DNA of 16,886 bases from positions 1-16,886 of the forward strand of contig JADGIZ010000285.1 of assembly GCA_027604665.1 (NCBI GenBank). Reading direction: 5' to 3'. The DNA comes from Polyrhizophydium stewartii (Eukaryota; Chytridiomycota; Chytridiomycetes; Rhizophydiales). The position numbers and the translations under genes were made by a program. The first letter of the stretch is position 1. Every line of letters starts with the position of its first letter. Below the pieces are notes generated by a model that had not been told where the DNA came from, ran no database searches, and worked only from the letters and a program-made list of their open reading frames with translations. This document shows, piece by piece, positions 7,191 through 15,379 of this stretch.

Positions 7191-7349
7191 GTGAGGATAG
7201 AAAACAAGAATTAGTTGTACCTGTTAAACCATATAATAAAGCAACACCTCATCTACATGTATCGTAGTAGGACAATTGAAGGATTCTGCAATCAGATCTC
7301 TCAAGATTCTATGAAGTATAATAACCCTAAACAGAGGAGTCTAGAGTAA
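7191..7349 (+). other. Open frame fragment, unidentified
   Basis: Open from GTG 7191 to TAA 7347-7349 with TAG as Leu (52 residues; an internal ATG at 7257). The hairpin CTCCTGTACATGAG directly precedes it. The sequence is basic and polar at the end (GFCNQISQDSMKYNNPKQ). No family recognised. It overlaps the next open frame by 19 bases. Confidence 0.25.
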
Positions 7350-7648
7350 ACCACCAAAATAGGGTGCTAACCTATGATAGTAACGTAGGAAGTGCCAAAT
7401 TGAGAACTAACCAAGTAAGAGGCATACTTAAAGAAACGTTATTTTATCGTAAAGAGGGCAATATCGAGTATCCATTGAGGTTGCCGGGCCACCGCACCCA
7501 CGACCGCGGCGGATGCCGCTCCAATAAGTTGGTTATATATAGCCTAGTACTGATTAAACAATTATAGATTGCTAGAACTACAAAGATGAAAGAAAGACTG
7601 AATAGGTCAAACCTTTGGATTGCTAAATATTTGGGAAAAGCTTCATAA
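7331..7648 (+). other. Open frame fragment with GC insertion, unidentified
   Basis: Open for 105 codons to TAA 7646-7648, with one TAG (7565-7567) as Leu; GTG at 7364 is a possible start. LKETLFYRKEGNIEYPLR looks protein-like and is followed by an in-frame GC segment (about 7483-7522, ending GCGGATGCCGCTCC) and then a basic tail (ARTTKMKERLNRSNLWIAKY). The GC segment has the form of the hairpin insertions seen in the intron endonucleases. Possibly a degraded intron-type ORF. Confidence 0.3.
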
Positions 7649-7664
7649 ATAACTCACTACATGA

Positions 7665-7919
7665 TCATAGAGCAATTATAGATTACTGAAATTTAGATTT
7701 GATCTTTCAAGTTAGCATAGAATCCAAACCCAATTTCTAAAAGTTGATTATTCTTCTAAGAAACTGACTGCTGACGCGGGTTGCTTTACTTTGTTATGTA
7801 GAGCAACAATCGTTGTTGAAGCAGTTACTAATTCTAAATTGCTTCTTAGTGGCTTTTCTAATCTTGATCAATCATTATGGTTACCCTTGATGGTTGATCC
7901 AGATCCTTTTATAATTTGA
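7665..7919 (+). other. Open frame fragment, unidentified
   Basis: Open for 84 codons between TGA 7662-7664 and TGA 7917-7919, with two TAG codons as Leu, and no ATG until near the end. The C-terminal part (NSKLLLSGFSNLDQSLWLPL) has the T- and A-ending codon use of real genes here. GCTGACGCGG in the middle also occurs at 2823-2832, so part of it is an inserted hairpin. No family recognised. Confidence 0.3.
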
Positions 7920-8849
7920 TCTATAAGCGGCTATGCGATCTATTCCTAGTTTCAATCGATCGTAGATCGATCTACTGTAAGTTCTAACTTCAAACCTTAT
8001 ATAACCCTAGATTAATCCTAATATTTAATAAAAGATCTAGCCCAATTACGTTGGGTGTATTAACCCTCATTTAAATAAGGAGTTTTCTATGTATAGGTTC
8101 ATATTTAGTGCTCTTAGATCAACTATCTAATATATAACGTAGGCTTAGGTCTTATAAGTTTAGATCCTCTCATGGTTTCATTATAATCCAATAAACTGCA
8201 GACACTTGCAAGCACATATAAGCTCTAACTCTCAAAAGCCTCAATCCTTTAGCATGTTTGACAGATCTATTAGAAATCGGCCGAAGGGCGATTTCGCTCC
8301 TAGAGGAGCTTAAATCTTGGAAGAAGTCTCTAGTGAAAAACTCCGAGTATTTTGCACCAAAGCGATCGGCCTCACTTGAACCTGTTCCTTGTAAACCTAA
8401 TCCTCCTCGAGTAGCTAAGTAATCACCTGTTACTTTGAAACTGTCGAACCCTTTTCTACTTATTCAGAAATCATCGTGTCGCTTCACCACCCGTACGGGG
8501 GGGTCTGGACCGTAACCTATAAAACCTATGCAAATTACTTCAGAGTGGTTTATAGATTTATTTATTTAGCTAGAACTTTCATATATTCTTGTTAGGACTC
8601 TTTCTTTAGACCTATACTCTTGATTTACCCTCTATATACCATCTAATAAAGATAAGATCGCATGATTTATTGTCGCGACGGAGCCGCTACGAATTTGCGG
8701 ATCACAGATCCTGAACTAATATCTTAACTATCTTTAAATCAAGCTTCTGATGGAGCAAAGTTGGTTCAATTCTAACTGAAATCGATTATTATGACACACC
8801 CACAGAGTTTGTGGTGCTAATCAGATTTTTGAGTGATATTTATTTTAAT
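7920..8849. other. Intergenic stretch upstream of nad4
   Basis: No gene recognised. Hairpins seen: TAAGCGGCTATGCGAT (7923-7938), ATCGATCGTAGATCGAT (7955-7971), a GC hairpin with CACCCGTACGGGGGGG near 8490, and GTCGCGACGGAGCCGCTACG (8671-8690). I found no tRNA or promoter I could support. Confidence 0.5.
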
Positions 8850-10358
8850 ATGGCAATTTTCTAGTTAATTTGGCCTTTAATAGGCTGTGTATTGACATTA
8901 ATAGGTAGTAAAAATAACCAAAAACTCATGTAGATGAGTGGTTTATTAACCATGGTGGTCAATTTCATTCAATCAGTAATTTTTCTATATTTTTATGATC
9001 CATTAGTAAGTTCATTTCAATTTCAATTTGAATTACCTCAATTTTTAGGTGGGTTTAATGGTGGTTTAGATGGTATATCATTATTTTAGATTATTTTAAC
9101 TAATTTAATTTCATGTATAACAATTTTACATAGTTGGAAAAGTGTTAATAATAATCACAATCATAGATTGTTTATATTCATCACCTTGGTGATCACATTT
9201 TGGTCTATAAGTGTATTTTTATTTTTAGATTTAATTTATTTTTATGTCTCATTTGAAGCTGTATTAATACCAATGTTTTTAATGATTTCTCAATGGGGTA
9301 GTAGAAATAAAAAATTAGATGCTCAATATTTATTAGTGCTTTATACATTATTTGGATCATTATTTTAGTTAATTGCTATTATATATATGTATATTCAAGT
9401 AGGATCTTCAGATTATGAAACATCACTAACATAGTTAATTAATCCTGGTTTTCAAGGGTTTTTATTTTTAGGGTTTTTTATATCTTTTGCTATCAAATTA
9501 CCTATGGCACCATTTCATATTTGGTTACCTATTGTACATACTGAAGCTCCTACAGGTGGTAGTGTATTTTTAGCTGCTATTTTATTAAAATTTGGTTCTT
9601 ATGGTCTTCTTCGTTTTTGTCTTCCTTTATTCCCTTATGCTTCTTTAGAATTTACTCCTTTAATTTTCATTTTAGCAGTAATTTCTATTATTTATTCTTG
9701 TATTTCTGCTTAGTCTTTAGTTGATTTTAAACAAATTATTGCTTATTCTTCTATTGCTCATATGAATTTATCATTAATTGGTATATTTTCTAATCATATT
9801 GATGGTATTATTGGTTCTTATTTTGCTTCTATTTCTCATGGTTTTATTTCAAGTGCTTTATTTTTATTAGTTGGTGTTCTTTATGATCGTTTTCATACTC
9901 GTGTTATTAAATATTTTAGAGGTTTAGTTCTTTTCCTTCCTTTACTTGTTACTTTCTTATTTCTTTTCATTTTAGCTAATTCGGGTTTCCCTGGTAGTGC
10001 TGGTTTTATTGGTGAAATCTTTATTTATTTCTCTTTATATTCATTAAACCCTTTTATTGCTTTATTTTCTTCTTTAGTTGTAATTTTATTACCCATTTAT
10101 ACTCTTTGGGTCTTCAATAAAATTTCTTTTGGACAATTATCTAATTATTTCCCTATTTTACAACAAGATCTTACTATTAAAGAATTTCATTTTCTGTTTC
10201 CTCTATTTATTTTAACTGTTTATTTTGGTTAGCACCCTAACTTGATTCTCGATTTAATTCAAATGAATTGTTAGACTTAGTAGAATACTGAGGTTCTGTA
10301 TGCTCTTTCTCCTTGTTTGATTTTAATGAATAAACCTTCATTGATAGGTAAATTTTAA
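8850..10358 (+). CDS. nad4: nad4: NADH dehydrogenase subunit 4
   Basis: Encodes a 502-residue proton-pumping membrane subunit of respiratory complex I, a usual length for the family. Signatures include [19 protein letters not shown], the conserved [10 protein letters not shown] (HIWLP from residue 223) followed by HTEAP, and [13 protein letters not shown] (about residues 295-307). Ten in-frame TAG codons are read as Leu, at 8862, 8931, 9087, 9366, 9432, 9711, 10230, 10272, 10278 and 10281. The start ATG at 8850 gives a normal hydrophobic N-terminus ([13 protein letters not shown]); the frame stays open somewhat upstream, so an earlier start is possible. The stop is TAA 10356-10358. No intron. 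Two oddities: a hairpin ACTCAT-GTAG-ATGAGT at 8924-8939, and a codon-use change near 9600 from A-ending to T-ending codons. Confidence 0.97.
8924..8939 (+). repeat. In-frame mini-hairpin in nad4
   Basis: ACTCAT-GTAG-ATGAGT belongs to a loose family with CACTCATGTACATGAGT (5721-5737), CTCATTAAAATGAG (809-822) and CTCATTTTAATGAG (13881-13894). In nad4 it lies in a variable loop and contributes about five codons (LMLMS), including one TAG. Confidence 0.5.
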
Positions 10359-10377
10359 AATTGGTATAATCGAACAA

Positions 10378-10394
10378 ACTCGATTTTATCGAGT
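10378..10394 (+). repeat. Hairpin between nad4 and the next ORF
   Basis: ACTCGAT-TTT-ATCGAGT, seven base pairs. It lies 19 bases after the nad4 stop and overlaps the GTG that may start the next ORF. It could be a processing signal or one more dispersed hairpin. Confidence 0.5.
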
Positions 10395-10695
10395 GAATTC
10401 CTTAAATACTGTTTCTAGTGAAGCTCAACGTCAGGCTGAACAAGATCATTTAGCTGTGCAGCGTCTTTTTTCTGATGCTGGTCTTTTGGATCTACCTGAT
10501 GCTTCAAGAACCACCCAACAACAATCAGAGGGTGAAGCTCCTAATTCTACTTCTATTCAGACACCTATTAACCCTAATGACCAAAGTGTAGCTGAAAATG
10601 CTTCTGCTACACCTAGTCCAACTATACCACAAGAAATCTTGGATAATCATGAGACTATTGTGGAAACAGTCAATAAAGTATTGACTGGACCCTAA
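10393..10695 (+). CDS. Unidentified hydrophilic ORF, about 100 residues
   Basis: Open from GTG 10393 (the frame is open back to 10348, without ATG) to TAA 10693-10695. Codon use is that of cob and nad4 (GCT, CTT, GAT, CAA), which suggests a real product. The protein is acidic and rich in Gln, Ser, Thr, Pro and Glu with a single Lys. The N-terminal part (EAQRQAEQDHLAVQRLF) looks helical, the middle is low-complexity, and the end (EILDNHETIVETVNKVL) is again helical. There is no membrane segment and no motif I recognise, which is unusual for a mitochondrial gene. It lies 34 bases after nad4 on the same strand and could be co-transcribed. It may be the visible part of a longer gene broken by the hairpin at 10378-10394. 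Confidence 0.55.
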   Translation: MNSLNTVSSEAQRQAEQDHLAVQRLFSDAGLLDLPDASRTTQQQSEGEAPNSTSIQTPINPNDQSVAENASATPSPTIPQEILDNHETIVETVNKVLTGP

Positions 10696-10716
10696 CTTAT
10701 TTAGTTCTTAGGTTAA

Positions 10717-11043
10717 AACTTTTACAGTGATGGTTTAGATGTAGCTCAAAATGATTTATTTCGTCTATTTTAGTATTGGTTTTTAGTTTAGTTCGGAGCG
10801 GCGGACGTGACGTAGGAGCCTTTACAAGGCTCCGGTCACTCCGCGACCGGGCTTCGCCCTACTAGCGACCTAGCGATTTATCGATTACTACATACACCCT
10901 TCACATATAATAGTCTAAAATTAAGAGTCTACCAGGAGTTTCAATACTTTCATACCTTATTTTCTATCCGTCTAGTTTTTATTATTAATATATCAGGTCT
11001 AGTGTTCAATATACTATTTCTCTACTATTAGCGTAACTTATGA
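10717..11043 (+). other. Open frame split by a GC cluster, unidentified
   Basis: Open for 108 codons from after TAA 10714-10716 to TGA 11041-11043, with TAG codons as Leu. DGLDVAQNDLFRLF leads into a hydrophobic stretch ending near 10794. A 75-bp GC cluster then continues in frame, followed by a second hydrophobic part (FSIRLVFIINISGLVFNILF). Codon use before the cluster matches real genes. There is no ATG in this frame. It may belong with the preceding ORF or be a relic of another membrane protein. Confidence 0.35.
10795..10872. repeat. GC cluster, inverted copy of GGAGCCTTGTAAAGGCTCC type
   Basis: Contains GACGTAGGAGCCTTTACAAG, the reverse complement of the module at 2375, 3132 and 3478, then GGTCACTCCGCGACC and GGGCTTCGCCCTA as at 3904-3941. 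Confidence 0.75.
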
Positions 11044-11131
11044 TCAAAACCGGCCGGAGGTGGAAATCCAAGTAAAGCAACAGTTAAACTCTGTGGCAGT
11101 TGATTATGAACTGACAATTCATTAACTCTAA

Positions 11132-11407
11132 CCCACGGTAAGCCGTGGGTACCTTCGAAATCCTCACTTGGCTCCGCTTCTCAAAGGAGGTCACGCTCAG
11201 GTGGAACGATTCCTTTACGCTGTAGATGAAGTCTTATCTGATAACACTCTCTCTTCGCATTAGCTTTTCTTACACTTCAGACAATATTACCCTCTATTTG
11301 CTTTGGGATAATCTCTTCATTAGATTTTACTCATTTTAGCCTATAAGGACCACTTAACAAAGAGTCTTAATGGAAATAACTCCTTTAAAGATTGGACTCA
11401 TTACTAA
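11132..11407 (+). pseudogene. Broken open frame, unidentified
   Basis: One frame is open from 11132 to TAA 11405-11407 except for a single TAA at 11309-11311; TAG is read as Leu twice. KGGHAQVERFLYAVDEVL and a hydrophobic patch around LLILAYKDHL look protein-like. The hairpin ACCCACGGTAAGCCGTGGGT (11130-11149) lies at its start. No family recognised. It may be part of an old intron or plasmid gene. Confidence 0.3.
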
Positions 11408-11980
11408 CCTAAAAGGTTCTCCTCTTGAGGTTTAGAACTTAGAAATGGAATGACTGATTTAGACATTCCCTTAATATCTAGTCAATTGAGCAACCTCTGG
11501 TTGCTTTAATCAATTTCATTATCTAATGACGATTGTTATAGGGGTATGAAATAAGGATAATCTCTTAATGGGTTTGGATAAAGGATCTAAAATGATATGA
11601 GATAGCAAGAGGTTATAAGTCGAAGGTTGAGCTAAAGTCCAAACTATCGATCTGAAGATCGATATTGGATGCTAAATCCGCTACTAAAAATGATCGATCT
11701 GAATGAGTTTTACCTAAATCATAGAACCTTCACAATGAGCGGACCGGAGGTCCTCCAAATCTCAAGAAATTGACGAAATCTCAAAAATGACGCTAGGTGT
11801 GGCGTAGGTGCTAGTAGGCGAAGGCCGGTCGCTCCGCTACGCTCCGGCCACTCCGCCGCTCCGATTTTCCAAAATAGTTCCTCAGACTAAAAACAACCTA
11901 CCCCAATTATTTTAAATTGGTTTCGTAAGGACGTCGCTGAACGCGCCGTCCGATGTCAAATTTAGTAGTCTAATAAGTAA
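11408..11980. other. Stretch without a gene, with GC elements
   Basis: Holds hairpins GAGCAACCTCTGGTTGCT (11489-11506) and ATCGATCTGAAGATCGAT (11646-11663), a GC cluster at 11795-11866 with GGTCGCTCCGCTACGCTCCG, and the simple 30-bp element at 11925-11954. No coding frame stands out. Confidence 0.5.
11925..11954 (+). repeat. GTAAGGACG...CGTCCGAT element, simple form
   Basis: Identical over 30 bases to 1713-1742, about 10 kb away. Flanks differ (TTGGTTTC before and GTCAAATTT after, against ATCATTCT and TGTTTTTA), so the repeat is confined to the element. Confidence 0.85.
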
Positions 11981-12109
11981 TTATCTTTTTATGGATTGAG
12001 CTACCAGCTAACTAATAAATCATCTAGATCTTTTATTTTAAGTGCCATGATAACTGGCTCTGCTTTTTGTCCTACTATTTTTAGTCCTAGAAATTAGCTA
12101 CTAATTTGA
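11981..12109 (+). other. Exon-like open frame ending in SPRNLLLI
   Basis: Open for 42 codons from after TAA 11978-11980 to TGA 12107-12109, starting LSFYGLSYQLTNKSSRSF and ending in SPRNLLLI, with TAG read as Leu. The last 26 bases before the stop are repeated at 13268-13293, again read as SPRNLLLI and there followed by a longer open frame. It may be the end of an exon cut by an insertion. Gene not recognised. Confidence 0.35.
12081..12106 (+). repeat. 26-bp direct repeat, left copy
   Basis: TTAGTCCTAGAAATTAGCTA followed by CTAATT; perfect match to 13268-13293. The intervening segment is about 1.16 kb. The repeat itself is not palindromic, unlike the other repeats here. Confidence 0.85.
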
Positions 12110-12147
12110 GGTTGTTCATTATTACACCCAAAGTGACCACATCTTGA

Positions 12148-12705
12148 ATGAGCACTTTGAAAAGACCTACACAAACCGATCCTTCGCAGTCCATCTTCCT
12201 CAAATACATTTATCAGCTGCGGCTTCATACTATTTAGACCAGATATTCCTCCATGATCACCGTACGTTAGCAGCTATTTCATAGCTTAACTAGCGGTGCC
12301 CTCCGTTTTCCAGGTAAAACTCCGGTGATCATGTATGAGTAAGAATCTTTTTTACCACCCCCCTACCCCTCCAGGGGAGTAGATGTAGAATTATCTCTAT
12401 CGGGCGCATTTACTATTTATTCACTCATGATATGTTGTCCTCGCTATTATAATAGCACTAAAGAGTATATATGCCGAGATCTAGATGTGATACTAAGCAT
12501 GAGTTCATATAAGTATTCCTCAACGACTATCGTAGATCTAATAGGGAGCGACTCCGTAGGGGGGCCAGAAAATCGGGGCGGAGCCCCTCAGAGAAATCCG
12601 ATTATGAAATCGGGGGGAGGGAACCGCAACCTCGAACACAATTTGTCTAGTTCTCAAAATATGTAGTGCCTAAATAAAACAAGACCGGAGGTGATCGGGC
12701 CCTAA
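12148..12705 (+). pseudogene. 185-codon frame with a single internal TAA, unidentified
   Basis: ATG 12148 opens a frame that runs to TAA 12703-12705 with only one earlier stop, TAA at 12340-12342, if TAG is Leu. A second ATG at 12427 would start a 92-residue product. The part after the break (LSLSGAFTIYSLMICCPRYY, then SSTTIVDLIGSDS) looks protein-like. After about 12541 the frame passes through GC hairpins (GGGAGCGACTCCGTAGG, GGGGCGGAGCCCC). It lies wholly between the two 26-bp repeats and could be the gene of an inserted element. No family recognised. Confidence 0.35.
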
Positions 12706-12827
12706 CCGGCAACTAGCACCTACAAATCATCCGCTAGGTGTCGCTCCCAATATTCCCAAATCCAACACCTGGTCGTAGACGACCCCCCCCCAAAGTGAGG
12801 CGAATGATCGCACCAGAGGTGCGATAA

Positions 12828-13049
12828 GCCGATACGTACCTAGTCAGACCAGGTGTTCACTCACATCACTTTTGGTTATTATTGCCTTTTGAACTAGTCT
12901 CAATTATTTTAGATAGCGTCGCGTCAGCTCGCGCCAAGCGACGCCGCTTTTGTTCAGTTCCGGCTTTGGTTTTACTTGATAGACCCATCCAAATGGATGG
13001 GGGTCCCGCATACGCTAAACTCTAGTCGATTGAATCGCTAGCCGCTTAA
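12828..13049 (+). other. Hydrophobic open frame with GC insertion, unidentified
   Basis: Open for 73 codons between TAA 12825-12827 and TAA 13047-13049, with one TAG as Leu. HFWLLLPFELVSIILDS (12867-12917) is membrane-like with gene-like codons. It is followed by an in-frame GC hairpin (about 12917-12947), then SVPALVLLD, then a hairpin CCCATCC-AAAT-GGATGGG (12984-13001). Possibly a piece of a respiratory-chain gene, but I cannot name it. Confidence 0.3.
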
Positions 13050-13248
13050 TTCTTCTTATTTCTCTTATCTTGGTTAGCACCGGGAGCGGGCCCCTTCGGG
13101 GCTAGCGATTGATCAATCTATTATTTCAACTAACTTCAGTAAGTGGTCTTAAAACCTAAATAAATATATCATCAAACCCTCGAACTAGTTCGATCAATAA
13201 TTCAAGCGTGGCTAGCCGATTTCAGAGCTTCAGAGGCCCGGTACTTGA

Positions 13249-13413
13249 ACTGCTTTAATAGGTCAAATTAGTCCTAGAAATTAGCTACTAATTATAGGTA
13301 GTTATGCAATCCATTTAACATCTAACAAATTAATAATTTGTTTTGTAAATATTTTTGTTCAATATATTATCGATGCCAGAGAGGTCAAATGTGCGGACCC
13401 AAATATAAGCTAA
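13249..13413 (+). other. Exon-like open frame starting near SPRNLLLI
   Basis: Open for 54 codons from after TGA 13246-13248 to TAA 13411-13413. It reads ALIGQISPRNLLLIIGSY and then a hydrophobic stretch (LIICFVNIFVQYIID). The TAG within the 26-bp repeat is read as Leu. A palindrome ACAAATTAATAATTTGT (13325-13341) sits inside in frame. It looks like a continuation of the frame at 11981-12109 across the intervening 1.16 kb. Gene not recognised. Confidence 0.35.
13268..13293 (+). repeat. 26-bp direct repeat, right copy
   Basis: Perfect copy of 12081-12106 in the same orientation and the same reading phase. The following bases are ATAGG against TGAGG in the left copy. Confidence 0.85.
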
Positions 13414-13523
13414 AGGATTAAAATCTGAGTAGCTTCGCGATCTATTAGGTAACCAGTACCATGATATTATAGGCCACCATTATAATGAACACAGTTAGAG
13501 ACTCTTTAATGAAGGCTTATTGA

Positions 13524-13823
13524 AATACCATTAAGTTTAATGTAATTCTATGTAGAGATAACGGGTGTGTATACTATTATTGGAGGTTATTGTTCAATTA
13601 CAATTTATCAGACTTAAGCGGCTTCGCGATAATTCATTTAAGTGGTTTTAATCCTTTATTCACAGATGCAATTTTTCATCGACCGAATATTGCTCGGCGC
13701 GGCCGCGGCCGCTTTGAAAAACTAATAAGAACCCAGGGGTCCGGCTCAAAATAGCACCAACTATTTCCATTCTCTTCAATTGTACTATCATATAAACCTA
13801 TAACTAGCTGTATTCAGGGTTAA
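13524..13823 (+). other. Open frame between possible group I P7 strands
   Basis: Open for 99 codons from after TGA 13521-13523 to TAA 13821-13823, one TAG as Leu and no ATG. The part IHLSGFNPLFTDAIFHRPNI (13631-13690) has gene-like codons. The hairpin AAGCGGCTTCGCGAT (13616-13630) and GGCGCGGCCGCGGCCGC (13697-13713) are in frame. TTAGAGACTC (13495-13504) and GATAGTCTAAA (13852-13862) on either side could form a group I P7, so the frame may be an intron ORF. No motif is diagnostic. Confidence 0.3.
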
Positions 13824-14011
13824 TGAAATTATTATAAGCTTATTTAGAAGTGATAGTCTAAAAATGAAGGACAACCACCACTCATTTTAATGAGTTGTTG
13901 TGAAGATTTGAGTTAGATTGACCGCGTAGGCGGGCAATCGCCCCCCAAGGGCCGATTGTGAGGTAGCTTAATTGAAGAAGCGTTAAAGGATAAAGCATAC
14001 AGCAGTTAGAA

Positions 14012-14717
14012 TTGCCGCGAAAGCGGGAAGGCGCTCGTACGAGCGCTTTTATTTATAAGCCTATTACGGTTATTATCAAGGTCATTACTAACAGATTTAG
14101 ATCATCTATGCAGGTAAATATATGTTCATCTTCCAATGATGAGGTGCCTAAACAACCTATTGAGTCTGAGGGGTTCAGGATAGAACAGACAAGGAAGTCT
14201 CACAATTCAGGACTAGCCAGGCAGTAAGAAGGGGGATCACCTATGCTTAAATGCCCTCTGTATTATTGGCAAATCCTTATAACTCCATTAATATAGTACG
14301 AAATGCCAAACAGAAACTCATTATGTCTAGTTGTTCTTAATCAGGATGTAGTGGCCTTAAGATAAGTTACTATGCTACCCCCGATTGAGTCCGAGACTTC
14401 TCCTGAGATTAAAGCGGCTTCGCGATTAGAATTCTGGGTCACGCTTTCGACATCAGAGTCTCCCAATTCAGTATGTGTCTAGTAATTGGTGCCTACATGT
14501 GAATAAAGATATCCTCCATAAGTGAAAGGAGTCAATTTGATTGCGACTCATTAGACTGTGTCCTTAGTAAAGCCCTCTAATGCTTTGTGTAAAGAGAGAT
14601 CCTGGGTAGAGGCTCTAGAGCTAATGAAGAATAGAAGATCCTTAAAGACAGTCTTGGTCTCAGATGACGTACCAATTCTTAACCTACGTTTGATAATCAG
14701 AAGGTCTCAAACAGTCT
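14012..14717 (+). pseudogene. Run of same-frame open stretches broken by stops, unidentified
   Basis: One frame from TTG 14012 reads 71 codons to TAA 14225-14227, then from ATG 14243 to TAA 14363-14365, then to a TAA near 14486. After further TAA codons it stays open for about 66 codons to a TGA near 14718. Codon use is unlike cob and nad4, with more G and C at third positions (GAG, GTC, CCC, TCC). TAG is read as Leu in places. A GCGGCTTCGCGAT hairpin (14412-14425) is in frame, and GCGCTCGTACGAGCGC at 14031-14046 is a perfect palindrome at the start. No homology recognised; it may be a decayed foreign or plasmid-type gene. Confidence 0.25.
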
Positions 14718-15085
14718 GAAACAAGTCTTCCATAGTGCCCTTTGAGGGTATGTGAGCATGGCACTGCTTGATATAAACCGTCGCAAGGGTTCAGGGCTTT
14801 GGCGTCACGAGCCACAATGGGCTTCGTACAGATGGTTCACTTGTCGTTGATCTGTGTTGCCACGGAGGCTTGCCTCTGAACGTCGGACGATAATTCCTAC
14901 GTCTCTTCTATATTTGGCCTCTTCATTCTCGCTGCATAAGCCTAATAGTGCCTAGGATATATGAGGTGCCCAGTGAGTCTAAGTTGGTGACAAAGGTTTT
15001 ATTAAATAACATGACCGAATCCCTGTATCTCAATGAGACGGTTAGCCTAAATCAGGACAATGTCAAGAGTTCTTCTCAATGAATA
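14718..15085. other. Stretch of higher GC without palindromes
   Basis: Around 14750-14930 the base composition is balanced yet lacks the usual hairpins. One frame from ATG 14758 (MALLDINRRKGSGLW) is open for about 30 codons to a TGA. I find no tRNA, rRNA or protein family here. Confidence 0.4.
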
Positions 15086-15379
15086 ATGTTACGTTACTTT
15101 ACATCCTTATTATGGTATTCAGGACTTTCTAGCGCTCGAAGAGTTTCTATAGAGGATGTGTATTCAGAGTGTCAATTAATCATATTAGCTAGCCTACTAG
15201 GTATAAGAGGAAGCATTATTAGGAGTAGAGAACGCGATACCTATGTGGTGCGAAGTACTTCACAAGTGCCTCAGGCATGTTTAAGATAGGAACGGCCTAC
15301 TAATTACGAACGCCTTCACCAGAGGCTTCTGGGTTTAATAAGTCAAACTAGAATCGCGCTCTGCGCGACTCCCCGCTAA
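15086..15379 (+). pseudogene. Possible LAGLIDADG endonuclease remnant, first-motif half
   Basis: ATG 15086 to TAA 15377-15379, 97 codons with one TAG as Leu. The segment LIILASLLGIRGSI, followed by SRERDTYVVRSTSQ, has the layout of a first LAGLIDADG motif (LLGDGS-type core, then charged residues and a beta-strand-like TYVVRSTS), though the acidic residue of the core is replaced by Ile-Arg. The last 10 codons are GC hairpin sequence (15355-15386), so the frame is probably cut by an insertion. It may connect with the open frames up to 16.7 kb. Identification is tentative. Confidence 0.35.

Noticed and set aside
11132..14717. Reading TAA as a sense codon (for example Tyr), because several long frames are broken only by TAA
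   Set aside because: cob, nad4 and the 10393 ORF all end in TAA at sensible places. If all three stop codons are sense, every frame is open, so openness proves nothing. Decay of old genes explains the breaks.
14700..14930. Fragment of rRNA, given its balanced base composition
   Set aside because: None of the universally conserved small- or large-subunit rRNA segments could be found here or elsewhere in the window.
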